From contig NW_024881300.1 in assembly GCF_018691265.1 (NCBI RefSeq), forward strand, positions 6,499,546 through 6,563,545: 64,000 bases of DNA, read 5' to 3'. Under the pieces are notes generated by a model that saw nothing but the letters and a program-made list of their open reading frames with translations, was not told where the DNA came from and made no database searches. The DNA comes from Tyto alba (Eukaryota > Chordata > Aves > Strigiformes > Tytonidae). Below, one piece after another: positions 46,381 through 58,800 of this stretch (position 1 is its first letter; every line of letters starts with the position of its first letter). A program made the translations under genes and the position numbers.

Positions 46381-49300
46381 ATCAGGTGTTTGTTTTTCAT
46401 GGGTTTGTTTTGTTGTTTGGTTTTTGTTTTTTTTTTTTTTTTTTTGGAAGCGGAGGGAGAAGGAAACCACTAATGATTTCGAGTGTTGGTAACGGGATGG
46501 GTGAAAAATCACTAGTCGATTGAATATGTTACTGATTCATATTCTTTCACCATGCACTTTTCTTAATTAAAATTAAATTTTAACTAAATTAAAAAAAAAA
46601 TCATTTTTTTAAATAGCTTTCTGATGGGCTAAAGCTGCTCCTGCTAAGGAGGGAATATTCCTGACCAGCCTCAGGTGACAGCTATGCCTGTGTATGTGAT
46701 ATCAAAGACAAATGGTCTGAGTTGTGCTCTTCCAGGTTAGCAGAACTGTTTCAAGGGAGCATTTTGGTGAAGAGGAGGTTTCAGATCATTGTCACATGAT
46801 GTAAAAGCAGGAATAAAATGTTTCCAGAATGAGTGTCTGCCTGTTCCATTCAAAGCCAACCCAAAATCAGAGTAGTCCACAGTGCTTAACTGGAAACTTG
46901 AGGATTTTTCATTAAACATGACTGGAATGCAACCCTATTTGGAGAATTAGGAAGGTTTCCCCTGTGTTTGTTAGAGGAAAATCTGCTGAGACTGACTTAT
47001 CTTCTCAATAGAAATTGGAAAGGTTTATCCCCTACGCTCTTACTCTCAGTGAGATTACAGTTGAAATATGTTTCCACAGTGTTGCTAATTCCTCTGCTGT
47101 AAATAATTTTCTTCAAATGTCCAAGGGGCAAAAACATTGTGTGTGTTTGACAGTCTGTGTAGCATAAACTACTGAGGTATGGATTTTCTCCTGTCCAGAT
47201 CCCAGTTCCAAGAGAACCTTGTTGTGCAAGCACACAAGCACATCTACACTACTGATATAAGGTCTTTCACAAAATTTAATATAGTGAAATGTAACTCAGA
47301 CTCATTTCTTCTTGCAGAAATTGTGGGACAAAGGTGTGGGCACTAGCTGTTACACAGATGCACTATTATTTCCCTGTTAAAATTATTTCTTGGGCATTTG
47401 TAGATAAATCCCATTCCCTCTATAAGCTGGAGACAGAAGGAGGTCAAATGAGATTTCAGACATTAGCCCTGCAAGATAATAACGTACAAAAACTGCAGAG
47501 AATTAAAAACAATAGCTGGACTAAACACTAATGGATGGGGAAAACTTTATGTAAGATGAAAAATTCTATTACTGTTCAGCAGTTAAATATTTGTTATGGG
47601 CACCTTTCAGAGCTTGTTAAATTAATACCTCTGTGTCATTTTGGTTTAAGATTGCACAGTGGAAAAAACAGACAAGTGAATACACAAACTCTGGCAGAAC
47701 TCCCACTGACATTATAGTGGGGAAATATAGAAAGACTGAAACTTTTATTCTTAAATATTTGCAGAAACTTGGTACAGTACATGAAAATCTTCCTGTTCAT
47801 AGCAGGACTGTGTCCCAGGACTTAAGGGGTACTGTCTGCAGCTGTGCAGTTGCACAAGAAAGAATGCATGTGCTTTCTTGAACACAGTCCAAAAATGAAG
47901 CTTAATTGTTCTTTAAATGGAGACCCCTCCTGGGTCTTCAGTTGTGGCTACTCAGCAGAACAGAAACTCTTGTCTGAACTGCTTAATGCTGTTTTTTCTG
48001 AAAGCAGTGGGTTGACATAGAGCAAACTATTTTAAAAATTACTCTTGGTCTTTATTCAGCTTCCTTCTAAGTTGCATGGACAGATTTGATATTTTTCTGG
48101 AATAATAGGGAAGTTTTTCAGTTTCCTAGCAAACTCTGGAAAGAGAAGTTGAGCTCAAGATGCTGCACTTTGTTCATATATTCAGGAGTCTAGTTTTGAC
48201 AGCTTTTTTTACAATAGAGGAAAAATTTCTGTCTACTTGATATGCCTTCTAGCTTGCAGTGTTACACAGAGATTAAAACCAAACAAATACCTACTCCCTT
48301 GGATTCTTCCCTGGAACATTGTATAGTATTCTTCAGATGGGGGGAGTGTGATGGTTATGGAAATGTATACCTAGGTTATAGATGCCATGAGTATCACGAA
48401 GTCATAAAGTAGCCTTGACATTAAATGCATCCACGTGGAAGTGGAAAGCACCGTTTCTTTAGAGGAGATGTATTTCACTTCGCCAGGCCAGAGGCAGTGG
48501 AGAAACTTTTTTTTTACCTTAATGATTTTGGGCTGCCTGGCCAACGAGTATGCAGAAATTTTTGTATGAGCAGGCAAATGCAGAGAACCAGCTTCACCAG
48601 AACAGATCAAATCAGGTAACGGTATTTTGTGGCAATGGGGCTCTAATACCATGTTGGAAGCACTGGGGAAGAAGGAAGGGAACCTGTCTGGTGCTGTAGT
48701 TGGAAAAGGTTGAGCAAAGCTGAGCTGAAGAGGCGGAGGCAGAAACAGATTGCAGGACTAACAGCACAAACAGTGAGTTGTAGAGGTTCAATTCTGGACC
48801 ATGTAAGTATACTTGGACTAGGTCCCACCATGCTCTAGTTTAACTTAATGAAATGCTTTTTATTTTTATATTTTTATGCATTTACATAAAATGATTTATT
48901 TTCTTAAAATTGACTGATAAAGTATTTTTTTTTAATTTGGGAAGGTTGGGTGAGGGGGTGGTCAAAGAAGTTTCTTTAGCTGTAAGGCTGCACTTACCAC
49001 TAACATTATTTTAATGTTGTGTTGCTGCAGGGGTTTTGTTTGAGAGTCATGGCATTTAAGGGATAGTCATAAAAGAGTTAAGATGTTCAGAACGTACAGT
49101 TGATTTTTGGTTTATGCATTGCCTTTGAACATCATGTGTCTTTATATACTACCTGTGCTGAGGAAAAACAGCAGAGAATGTTCTAGGTTACATTTTATGT
49201 GGTTCTGTCTTAAGCTCCCCTAAAAGAAACAGAGCTTGAAGTTTATCTTGAAAGTCAATTTATTAAGTCCTTTTATTTTAACAAATAAAACTTGTGGGTT

Positions 49301-50211
49301 TTAAACTCAATCATGCAGAGGCCCAGAGGAATAGAGTAGCAATAAACTATCTCCCTTGGCTGCTAATTTTCTTGTTAAGGCAGGCCTTTAGCTATGTACA
49401 TTTGCAGATCAGACCACTGTAATACCTGTAAAGTAAGTGGAACTTCACCACATGTTGAAATTTAATATTAAACACAAGCTTAAATCATTCCTCTTCTAGC
49501 AGCGTCCTTAAGGAATTTCTGAAATGTTGGATGAGATTCACTTGACTCCAAGAGCTGGATCTTTAAAACAAACAGATCTAAGAGCTTGTGAATATGATAA
49601 AAATCCTCTAAAATACTCAATGAGGAGAAAGAGTTCAAAGATTGTTTCATTTTCCCTTCCACCTCCACAATTCACAACCTTTAGGGAGGAGAGTTTGTAC
49701 TTTTTTCTGTAGATGTTCTTTAAACCTACTGCTGTCAGAGGCAGCAGTTACTACTTCTGACTTTTCTGTGCTGACTGCTTTTCCTTCCTTTGTACCTTGT
49801 TTCTTTTGCTGAGCTGGAAGCCCGTATGGGCTAAAACTGTCACTGTCAGCAAAATACATCAGCCTAAACTCTCATGATTACATACTCTAAGGAAAAAGAG
49901 GGTGAGTCCACAGAGCAGAGGAGATCCTAGAGAACACTTCCTCCTAATAGACATGTGTAGAACTCTTTTTGCAAGGTTAACTGATTTTGTCTCTTGGGTT
50001 CTGGGACAGAGGCATTCGATACGTTTGGAAAAAAAGGTACATCTGAAAGATGGACATAAACCAGGTTGTTTAGGAATGATTCTTCATTTCTCTTTGTTTT
50101 ACAATGTTGATGGCATTTTGACTACATCTGAATGTGGTGTTTTAGACCCTTGGTTTTTGTCCCATTACAAAGCTTTCTGCTCAGAGCCCTGAACTGTCTG
50201 ATAAGCCTACT
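46381..50211. other. AT-rich noncoding DNA
   Basis: No gene is recognised. A T-rich tract at 46400-46445 ends in 19 T. Short frames at 47334-47881 and 48371-48831 (60-93 codons) lack motifs. Confidence 0.6.
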
Positions 50212-50388
50212 TTAAAAAACAAAAACAAAACAAACAAACAAAAAACAAAAAACAAACAAACAAACAAAAAAAAACCACACACCAAAAAAACCCCAAAACA
50301 AAACAAAAAACCACAATGAACCCAAACAAATAAAATCAACACAAAAGACCCTAACAACAAAACAAACAAAAAACCCACCCCACCTTAA
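50212..50388. repeat. A/C-rich low-complexity block, (CAAA)n-like
   Basis: About 175 bp consist almost only of A and C on the plus strand, built from degenerate CAAA, CAAAA and ACCC units. It is nearly devoid of T and G, and it generates spurious F/V/C-rich frames on the minus strand (50181-50493). It is probably a decayed microsatellite. Confidence 0.85.
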
Positions 50389-51871
50389 AAATGAAATTCT
50401 CAGTAAATTCTCTGCTTTTGGATTTTGGAACTGTGAATTGTCTGTAGGCTTGATGAGTATAGGCAACACACAGTTCAACTTCTCCAAGATCATACCACTG
50501 CCAAAGTGTGACTCATTCCCTAGTCCTGCAGTCCTTCAGGGGACTAAGTTGTGCCAGACCTTTTCACAGTTTATCTCTGTCTTTGTGCTGGATCAGCTGT
50601 GCTGGCTGACAAGCTCTATCATTATCAAATCTAGGAATTCATGAGTCATGACTCAGAAGTTATGAAATTAGCTTTCCAATTACAAGAGTTTAGGTGTATA
50701 TATGCACATACATGCACACACCCTCACATGGACACAAATTATACAATACATAATTCCATATTAAGGATGATTTGATTTCTTTTTATTTGACATCTTATTT
50801 CAGCCTCTCAGATTTACATTTCACAGCACTTTCTTTATATGCTTGAAAGTTGGAAGCCTTTTATCTTAAACAGAAAACCACACTTATTTTCTTATTTCAC
50901 TGAGGAGCTCTGGAAACTAGTTTTTAAAAGAAGAAAACAAACAAAAAAAAATTAAGCAAGTGAGCACTGTTGTTTTGGTGGATCAGAGTCAAGGTTGAAA
51001 TACAAACATTTTCTGTTTCTGTCAGAAACAGTTTTCCTCCTCCTTCAGTCTATGGCATGACTAGCTTACTCAGAGCAGTAGACCCTGCCCAAGCATTTAT
51101 ATCAGGGTATGTAAGGCTATACCTTTTCCTTTTATAAAATCCTAAATTTCTGTGCTGTACTTACAAGGTAGGAACATACATATGCATACAACTTGGGGTT
51201 GGAATGGGCTATAATGCAGCAATGTGACAGACTGGCATTTAAAGTGTATAAAAGCCATATTTCTGACTTAGATTGCAGGAACATAGATTATAGATAAGGC
51301 TTCCAAATTGTCAGTGCTTTCTGAATTTCCACATAGAAGCAGTCAATACATAATGCATGACTTGCACGTATTATGTTGTTCTTATCCGGTCTTTCCCTCA
51401 TCCCTCTGTTTTGTGCTTTGACAACACACGTGGTAGAGATAGTGTCTGTGGTTTGCAGAACTTGGAAGACTGCAGGTGTCTGCTATTGCTCTTTGGGGAT
51501 TACAAAAGAGTTCTGTCACTCCTTTCTCTTCTATGGGCCCTGATTTAGTTGTATGTGAATTTAGAAAAAAACAAAACAAAATTAAAAAAAAACAAACAAC
51601 ATAAATGACAAAGCATAACCAAACAAAACTGTTGGAAATGTAAAACAGAGAGAGTGGAAACTGTAGACTTTATTATTATTTATCGGTTACGATAGCTGTT
51701 TTTTGCTGGAACAGATTTTACATCCGAGAATGGTAAATCAAACTCTGACTCATGAAAAAATTTGCCCAGTGGAGGGTGCTCTCCTGATAGTAACCATGAC
51801 TTGGGTAGGAGCCTGTGGATTTATTCGTGGTGCTGTGTAACCAGGGAGACTGCTGCTGATCTCCATTTCCA
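50389..51871. other. AT-rich noncoding DNA
   Basis: No gene or recognisable repeat is seen. The short frames at 51357-51579 overlap on opposite strands and look like chance. Confidence 0.6.
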
Positions 51872-52030
51872 GTGGGAGAAATACTAATGAGTTTAAGCTG
51901 GAGCTAGGAAGATTTAGGTTAGACACTGGGAAAAGCTTTCTAATAACAAAAATGGGCAAGTACGTAGATTGCCTAGAGATATTATGGAATACCTATCGGT
52001 GAAGATTAAGTCAGTACTAAGGTCTAACAG
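51872..52030 (+). mobile_element. Ancient CR1/L3-type LINE fragment, ORF2 C-terminal end
   Basis: The plus strand near 51908-51990 conceptually encodes GRFRLDTGKSFL followed by a degenerate counterpart of HWNRLP.EVVE. This parallels the CR1-family ORF2 C-terminus 'GRFRLDIRK.F...[13 protein letters not shown]'. Nucleotides 'agatttaggttagacactgggaaaa' fit the old L3/CR1 consensus. It is short, diverged, and in the same orientation as the 33.6-kb fragment but 18 kb away, so probably a separate insertion. Confidence 0.6.
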
Positions 52031-54285
52031 TGGAGGAAACTGTCACTGCATGACAGAGCTCACTCAGTGCATCACATCTCACTTTTAAAGCATTATTGCT
52101 GGATAAAATAGCTCTATATTAACATGTGCCCCAGTAAAAGTATATGAGAAGCAAGCAACCTTTCTATACCCCTACATCAGGGTTATCTCTGCCTTTCAGG
52201 AAGCAGTGGTTACTTCAGCTGGGTCACTACAATTCACTGCATTTTTAAAACCAGCCTCTTTAGAGAGACCTATGATAACTATTTGATCATGTAATGAGCT
52301 GCTTTCTCTTCCTGCTCCCAAGTTTATTTCTGTGCTGTGTCTTTTAGAGGAGGAACAAGATTTCCCCTTGTGCATAATTAGAGTCTTAAAATGGAATAAA
52401 ACTTGCTCTACTTAAGAAAAAATTATATTGCAAACTATTGTTATGAGTAGAAATAGATGTTACAGACTCTCTGTGCTTTCAGAGCACACTTTATCATGAC
52501 TATTTGAAGGAGTGTGCCACTTGTGAGCTATAGGACATATTACTCCTGGGCTAAAGTCAGAACTCCTTTTCACCTCAGCAAGAAGTGGTCCAAGTATCTA
52601 CTATGTAAGGATTTTGGATTAGGTACTTAGAAGGTAAAGCAGACATAGAGAGGTTTTCTTCCTATAAAAACACATGGCTTCTGTGCAAGGTGTAGGCTAG
52701 GCCAGTCCCAAAATTTGGGACAGGCAAAAACCCCAAAGTACAGATCAAAAGCTTTCAGGCCACAGAAGCTGATCTAGCTCTCTTTAGAGATCTGCTCCCG
52801 TGTTACACCCCCACAGCTTGGCAAGAGCCAAGGAGCACAGGATTGCTTCTGGTTTCCCTTTACAAAAGGAGAATAGACAAAGAACATATTGAGTAAGAGA
52901 TATGAACAATGATTTGGAAAAAATCCAGGTATTCAAAAAATGCGTAAATTAATGTAGCTCTTATCCTATTTGAATGATTATGATTACCATAACTGAGAAT
53001 GTCACTGACCATGGGTGGAATATGTAGTTTTTTCAAGAAGTAATAAAATCAATATAATGAAGTATTCATTAAAACTTCATATTAGGAAGAAGTTATCAAT
53101 GCCCATTTTTCTTTCTAGTTGTTAGAGGCCAGTGATACATCACCAGCATGCTAGCATTTTGTTCACCATGATGATCAAAGAACCCCAACGTTCCCTAAAA
53201 AGCAGAATGTAAAAAAAAATAAAAACCTGTGGGAGTTAACTCTGTCCCAGACAAAACCAGAACATAAACTTTTACTCATTACCTCGTTTGGTCTGTTTCA
53301 GAGGATCAGGTCATTTGGGTAAGGAGGTTTGTTTGCTGTTGTGTCCTAAATATTCTCTGAAGTAGAGGGGATGGAAAATCAATACTACTCAGAGAGCTAA
53401 GAAATTCTGTTTAAAGCAATATAAATTCAGAATATTCACTCAGGTTGAGCATGTTTCAAAAAACTTAGTGCCAAACAGCCCAAGGGCAAAAATCAGCATG
53501 GTGCTGTTAAAATAACTTCAATGCACATGTGCCTCATTGACCCCTATTGAACCATCTGAAAATTGGGCTACTTAAGCTGACTATGCATCTTGCTGATGTC
53601 TTAAAGCCTCTGGGATACCTCTCATTTAATTGTTTCCTAAAAGGCCAGGCCTTGCTTCAGATACCTGAGTGAGAACAAGTTGAAGTTCACAGGCTCTTGG
53701 AGGCTTAAGGCAGAGCCAGGAACAGGATCCAGGTCCCCCTTTGTTCATGTTTTTTTTGTTTGTTTGTTTGGTTGTTTTTTTTTTTTTTTTTAAAAAAGTG
53801 ACACATAGACTTCCTTCCACGTGTCCTTCAAGAGGAGAGCATAAGTGGGAGAGTGGCTGAAGACTGAACTTCAAGAGTATGGGCAAGAAGAGTCTACAAT
53901 GAATGATTTTTATTTTTTTTTTTTTTTTTAACGTGCTAATTGATGCACATGGGTATTGGGCCTTCCATTGCATTAATCTGCTGCATTTTCACTTCTGCCT
54001 CTGTGAAAATCAGAGCCTGTGTAAGAGCTGTTGCTATATAATTAATGTATTTGTTCCTAAGTTTTAAAGGCAAACACGTAAGTTAAATCCTTCTGTACTG
54101 GCCTTCTCCTCAAAGGTGTATGGCATCTGAGTGGTTCTACATTGAGTGTGCTGAAGTACTGTACGTAAAACTTTCATACTACATAGAAAAGCTGAAGTGT
54201 TGCAGATACTTAGGATACAGCTGTGTGCATTGCAGCACATTTCTCTGGGGTTCTGAACTCTTACGGTTGATAATTTGATAAGCAT
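52031..54285. other. AT-rich noncoding DNA
   Basis: No gene is recognised. There is a 17-bp near-palindrome (GTCCCAAA-A-TTTGGGAC, 52705-52721), and poly-T tracts at 53775-53791 and 53913-53929. The 115-codon minus-strand frame at 53626-53973 spans both poly-T tracts and is artefactual. Confidence 0.6.
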
Positions 54286-54570
54286 ATGAAATTTAATAAA
54301 GTCTAATTAACATGTAATAAAATGTACAGTAAATGCTGTTTATTTATCTCTCCCTGATAAACAGGACATTTTATGTCATAATGTCTGAACAGTTAGCTGC
54401 ATGCGTGCTAAATGTTGCTTTTAATTAAACAATAAAGAATGTAACAACCTTTATTGTATTGTTGTAAATTTTGATGTGGTACAACAATTTGATTCCTTAA
54501 AAATTAATTGCCTAGGAGTGTGTTTAAGTAATATTGATTATGCCAGTGCCTCGTGTTGATCTGTGATACT
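54286..54570. promoter_or_regulatory. Candidate conserved noncoding element
   Basis: This is complex AT-rich sequence without long homopolymers, with TAATTAAC (54303), TTTTAATTAAAC (about 54419) and AAATTAATTGCC-type homeodomain cores, and a GCATGCGTGC stretch. Style alone suggests an enhancer-like element. There is no direct evidence. Confidence 0.2.
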
Positions 54571-57500
54571 TAACCCAGCATTTAAAATATCTTTTTTCCA
54601 TTATACATTTGTGATGCAAGAATAAAAGCAAAGTACAAAACAAATAGGCACTTGAATTCTAATAGCAATAAGCAATAAATGTCAGGCATCTGGAAATTAT
54701 GGGTGCAATTTCATCAGAGTACACTTTGTTCTTCTATTATGCCTGCATGAATTTTGCTACAGGCAAAATCTATTACAGATAACAGTTAAGAACCTTTCTA
54801 ATCTACACAGATAGTCATAGAAAAATACTAGAAAACGAAATGTTGGAAAATGTAATATTGCCAAGTAAAACTGACACTCGTAGAAAATAATGTGATCGTA
54901 TTTAGAACTGCAGAGATAATTTCTTTAAGATGATGTTGAAACAGAAATTTCTGGGATGTTTAGTCCTGCTGAAGGGCATATAACTAATAATATGCAGCGT
55001 ATCATTAAATGTGTTTGTGTACTGTATATAGATAGATATTTATCTCTATACTATGGGCTAGTTATTTTGCTTGTTTAATGACTGCACCTGAAATAGCAGT
55101 TACCAAGTCAGAGTATACATTAGAAGCCAGTACTTTTCCATTGCCAATGATTACATTTGAGTAGTGGCTATTTCTGTTCCAGGTCATCTCTATTGCCCTA
55201 TGAAGGCAATCTCTATTGCCTGTGAAATTATTCATTTTATACTTTTTAGCATGCGTTATGATGCTTTACAACTCTTTAATTGACTCTGTGAAGTTTTAGG
55301 GCCTATTGATCAATTATAATTCTGTCAAGTTTTAAAAGTAGATTGTTTATTTTACATAGCATTTTGTGCCAAAATGCCATGTTCTAGGCAGCTTAAATTC
55401 ATCAGTCTTAAACTGGAATAACATAAAGCTTAGAGTTGAGTAAGGATGACGCAGCTGTTAGAGGGACAATGTTTTGAGTTTTGCTCTGGTATATAACATA
55501 GGATTGAAAGGATAACTTGATTTGTGCTCTATAAACAATCTCTTTACTAAATTAAAAGTGGGTGTAATGGCTTGCATTCATCTCTACCTTTTTACGAAGA
55601 AAGTCTAAATTTATCTTTCAGTGTAAACATCCGACCTAGAATTTTTTCCATACTTGCTAAGAAAGATCTCTTTTGCAGTAATAAAATGTACACAAATATG
55701 ATTTACATCTGCAGGTTGCTTTCTTCACAAACTAGATGTTCTTTTCAATAGCCACTAGAAGGTAGATAAGCATAAAACTTGGTTCATGTTCATGCAGTAA
55801 ACAGTACAATAATGGCAGTGTTAAAACTTGTGATTGTACAGTGGTTGCAGTTGTTTTTTTATGAATAGGTGACTTGTTACAATGTCATGAAATATGATTA
55901 AACTAAGTTTATCAGATGAATTATATTCTGCTTCGAAAAAGTGTCTTCTGTCCTGATGAGTCAAATAGTCTTAAGGGAAAGTCTTTGTTACCAAAGTGTG
56001 TTTAATGGAAGTAAGGGTGGAAGAATTTTGAGAAATACATTTGGAACAAGAATTGGTTTTAATTTTTGATGTATGACTCAATATCAATGAAATGAGTATT
56101 GTGAATCTCTCAAATTCTTATTCTATTCTGATTTAGGAAGAAAGAGCTTTAAAAGAGTAGATACAAGATTACGTCTTTAGTAGTAGAAGTAGTTTATTTC
56201 ACAATGAAGATTAAGATGCTTCTTTCACTCAGTGGTGTGGTATCTGGACATCCTTTGGGTTTTGGGTGAAATGTAACATGTTTGATCAATATAGAGTAGT
56301 TAATGACTTTAAACAGAATCTGTTTCCAGCTTTGTGTGTTTCAGAGATGGGAAAATCTTTATAATGCTTTCTCCATGTAATTTTTCAGAGGAAGAGGATA
56401 GTTCTCTGGCTGTGATAACATTTCCTAATGTTCTTTATAAATGAATAGAACACCTGTATTTATTTTTTATTTCTTTGCCTTTAATTGATAGGCTTGGAGT
56501 CACCTAAGTGCTTGAGGAACAAATGCTAGCTTGGGCTATATTTATTTAGAAATGTTTTCTTTGAACAGAGAGATATAGTTTGGCTTCAGAAAGTGGAAAC
56601 AAATTAGTCAAAAATGCTGTAAGCAACAGGATTGGTTGGGGAGAAATACAAGTTCTTGTGCTGATTCCAGCAAAGATATATAGATTTACTGAGTCGTGAG
56701 GCAAAGTCCATGCCAACTGTCCATGAATCTGTCTATAAAATTCAGGAATTAAGCAGGTCATGGCAGATGAAGAATCTTTTCAGTTTCTTTACTACTTCCT
56801 TGCCCCACTCTTGGTGATGAACACTTCAGAACCATGACCAAGTGATAATGTTGGCAGCTGTGCTTACAAAGGTTTCAACAGCCCGTATCTGTCCTCCAAA
56901 ATTATGTGAGCTAAACAGAAACTAAACAGTCCTGAAGGTGAAAATGAAGCGTTATTTTAAGTGTAATCTCTTAGAATACTCATGATGTCTTCTCATGGGT
57001 GTTCTTGTTCTGAAATGTATGATCAATCTAACTGAAGAAATATAAAACCACTTTAATATCAGAATGAACAGTGCATATTAATGCCTTTGCCACTAGGGTT
57101 GCAAACCCTAGGGCTAGAATTTGTTGTGATTGTGCATATCTATGAGTTTTTAAAGAAAAGAGGACAGATTCTGTCTTAAATGGGGCTATATGTGTGAGGA
57201 GGGTTCAGATTTCAGTTCTTGTTGTGAGATCACAGTCAGACTCTAGTCTTTAGCATTGTTTTTACAAGGAGATAGAGCATGCAACCGTAGGAACAAACAG
57301 AACCCTTTTTAAAGTTGTGTGCTGTATTAAACACCAAGTTAATATTCAGTTTGCAGCTGGTTATGCACAGTAACTTTTATATTCAGATCAAATACTTATT
57401 TGAATAGAATTTATTCCGAATGGCATACAAAGATCATCTCCCTGTATACTTAGTGGAATGTCATTTTGAATGAAAATGGTTTATCTGAATAAATTTACTC

Positions 57501-57789
57501 ATAATTTTACTGATTATGGGCGGAAGTCTTGTATTTTAATGTAAATTTTTGGTACTGTAAGCCTTCTATCTCTGTTTGTTGAAGTTTTATATTTGGATAA
57601 TCTTAAAATTCTAGTTACTATATTAAAATGTACAAAACATCTAAAAAGTCATTTTTGATCAACCTGAGATTTTTAATTCAATTCCCTGGTGTATGTCAAG
57701 AGCATTTTAAACATTAGTAGTTTATTCATTTTAAAACCCTTTAGTTCTAATAGTGTTCAGCATAGACTTAATTCGGGATCTTAGAATTT
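54571..57789. other. AT-rich noncoding DNA
   Basis: No gene or recognisable repeat is seen. The short minus-strand frame at 56546-56761 lacks motifs. Confidence 0.6.
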
Positions 57790-58800
57790 CCTCCAGATCT
57801 ATTCCTTGTATCATTATGACTCACTTCCCTTGTTTTGAACTCAGTTCCCTTTCTTAGTGTCCCACAGTTGCCTTCAGATGTTGCCAATTCCTTGGTTCTT
57901 CCCCGGTTTTGCTCTTTAGCTGAGTTTGAGCATGTTGCAAATATTTCTCATCTCTCCCACAAAATTCCTGCTTGCCCAGGGTATATTTCTTCCATTCTGA
58001 GAACTGCAAGAATTATCTAAGAACCCATGACATTCTCCTCGTGGTTTCTCATTGGTTTTCTTTATTAAAAAAAACAACTTCATCTGATATCTTCCGAGGT
58101 CCAGGTGACTATACACCCTTGCAAATCACAATCTCAGAGATAATTTTGTCATTGCTTTAGGCCATGCTGTTTTGGGTCTCCATTGATTCATTCTCCATCA
58201 CAAATTTAAAACACTGTCATCTTCCTGAAGGTGTTCTTCGAGTCTGATTCTTCAAAGTGCTTTGCTAAAGTGTTTTTTACCTAGCCACCTATGTTCTGAC
58301 TCCTCAGTTTTGCCAAAAATAAAATTTTTTTTTCTGCTTCTCCCACATTATACATTCTTTCATGCTGTCCTTTCCTATCCTCCCTAAAATTATTCATGAG
58401 GCCACTGCTATGTGTTGCTTAAGATCTCAACTAGCAAGTTGTTTGAGGAATTAACATTCTGATCTTGGCATACTAAAGTTATGATACTTTTAGAAGATGA
58501 ATCAAGTGTAAGTTATGACCATTTGAATTACCTTCACCTTGGCTTTCTGTCTTTCATATATTGTTTTTCTGTGGTCCCGGATTAAACAGGTCCTGCAAAC
58601 TGGGCTTGGCACCAGGACCAACCTGTTGACAACTTTCCCTGGAAGACTCTGAACAGAAGTTAATTGTAACAAAGACCTTATCCTTTCTTATTGCTATCAT
58701 GAGTTTCACACAACTTATATTGGACACTTCTGGCTCTTGGATACATTACTTTTGCTTCTCTCCTTCTCAATCCTCCCTGGAGAACCCTCCTTAAGCATTT
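57790..58800. other. Pyrimidine-rich (C+T) block of unknown origin
   Basis: For about 1 kb the plus strand is clearly C+T-rich, unlike the G+T lean elsewhere. Several overlapping frames of 61-66 codons occur at 57835-58160. It could be a heavily decayed retroelement in reverse orientation, or a local change of composition. I do not recognise a family. Confidence 0.3.

Noticed and set aside
50181..50493. F/V/C-rich minus-strand frames resembling membrane proteins
   Set aside because: They are translations of the A/C-rich low-complexity block, not hydrophobic proteins.
52705..52721. 17-bp near-palindrome GTCCCAAA-A-TTTGGGAC
   Set aside because: Isolated, short and without supporting context. 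Some such palindromes are expected in 64 kb.
53626..53973. 115-codon minus-strand frame
   Set aside because: It runs through two poly-T tracts, which supply lysine codons, so it is an artefact of low complexity.
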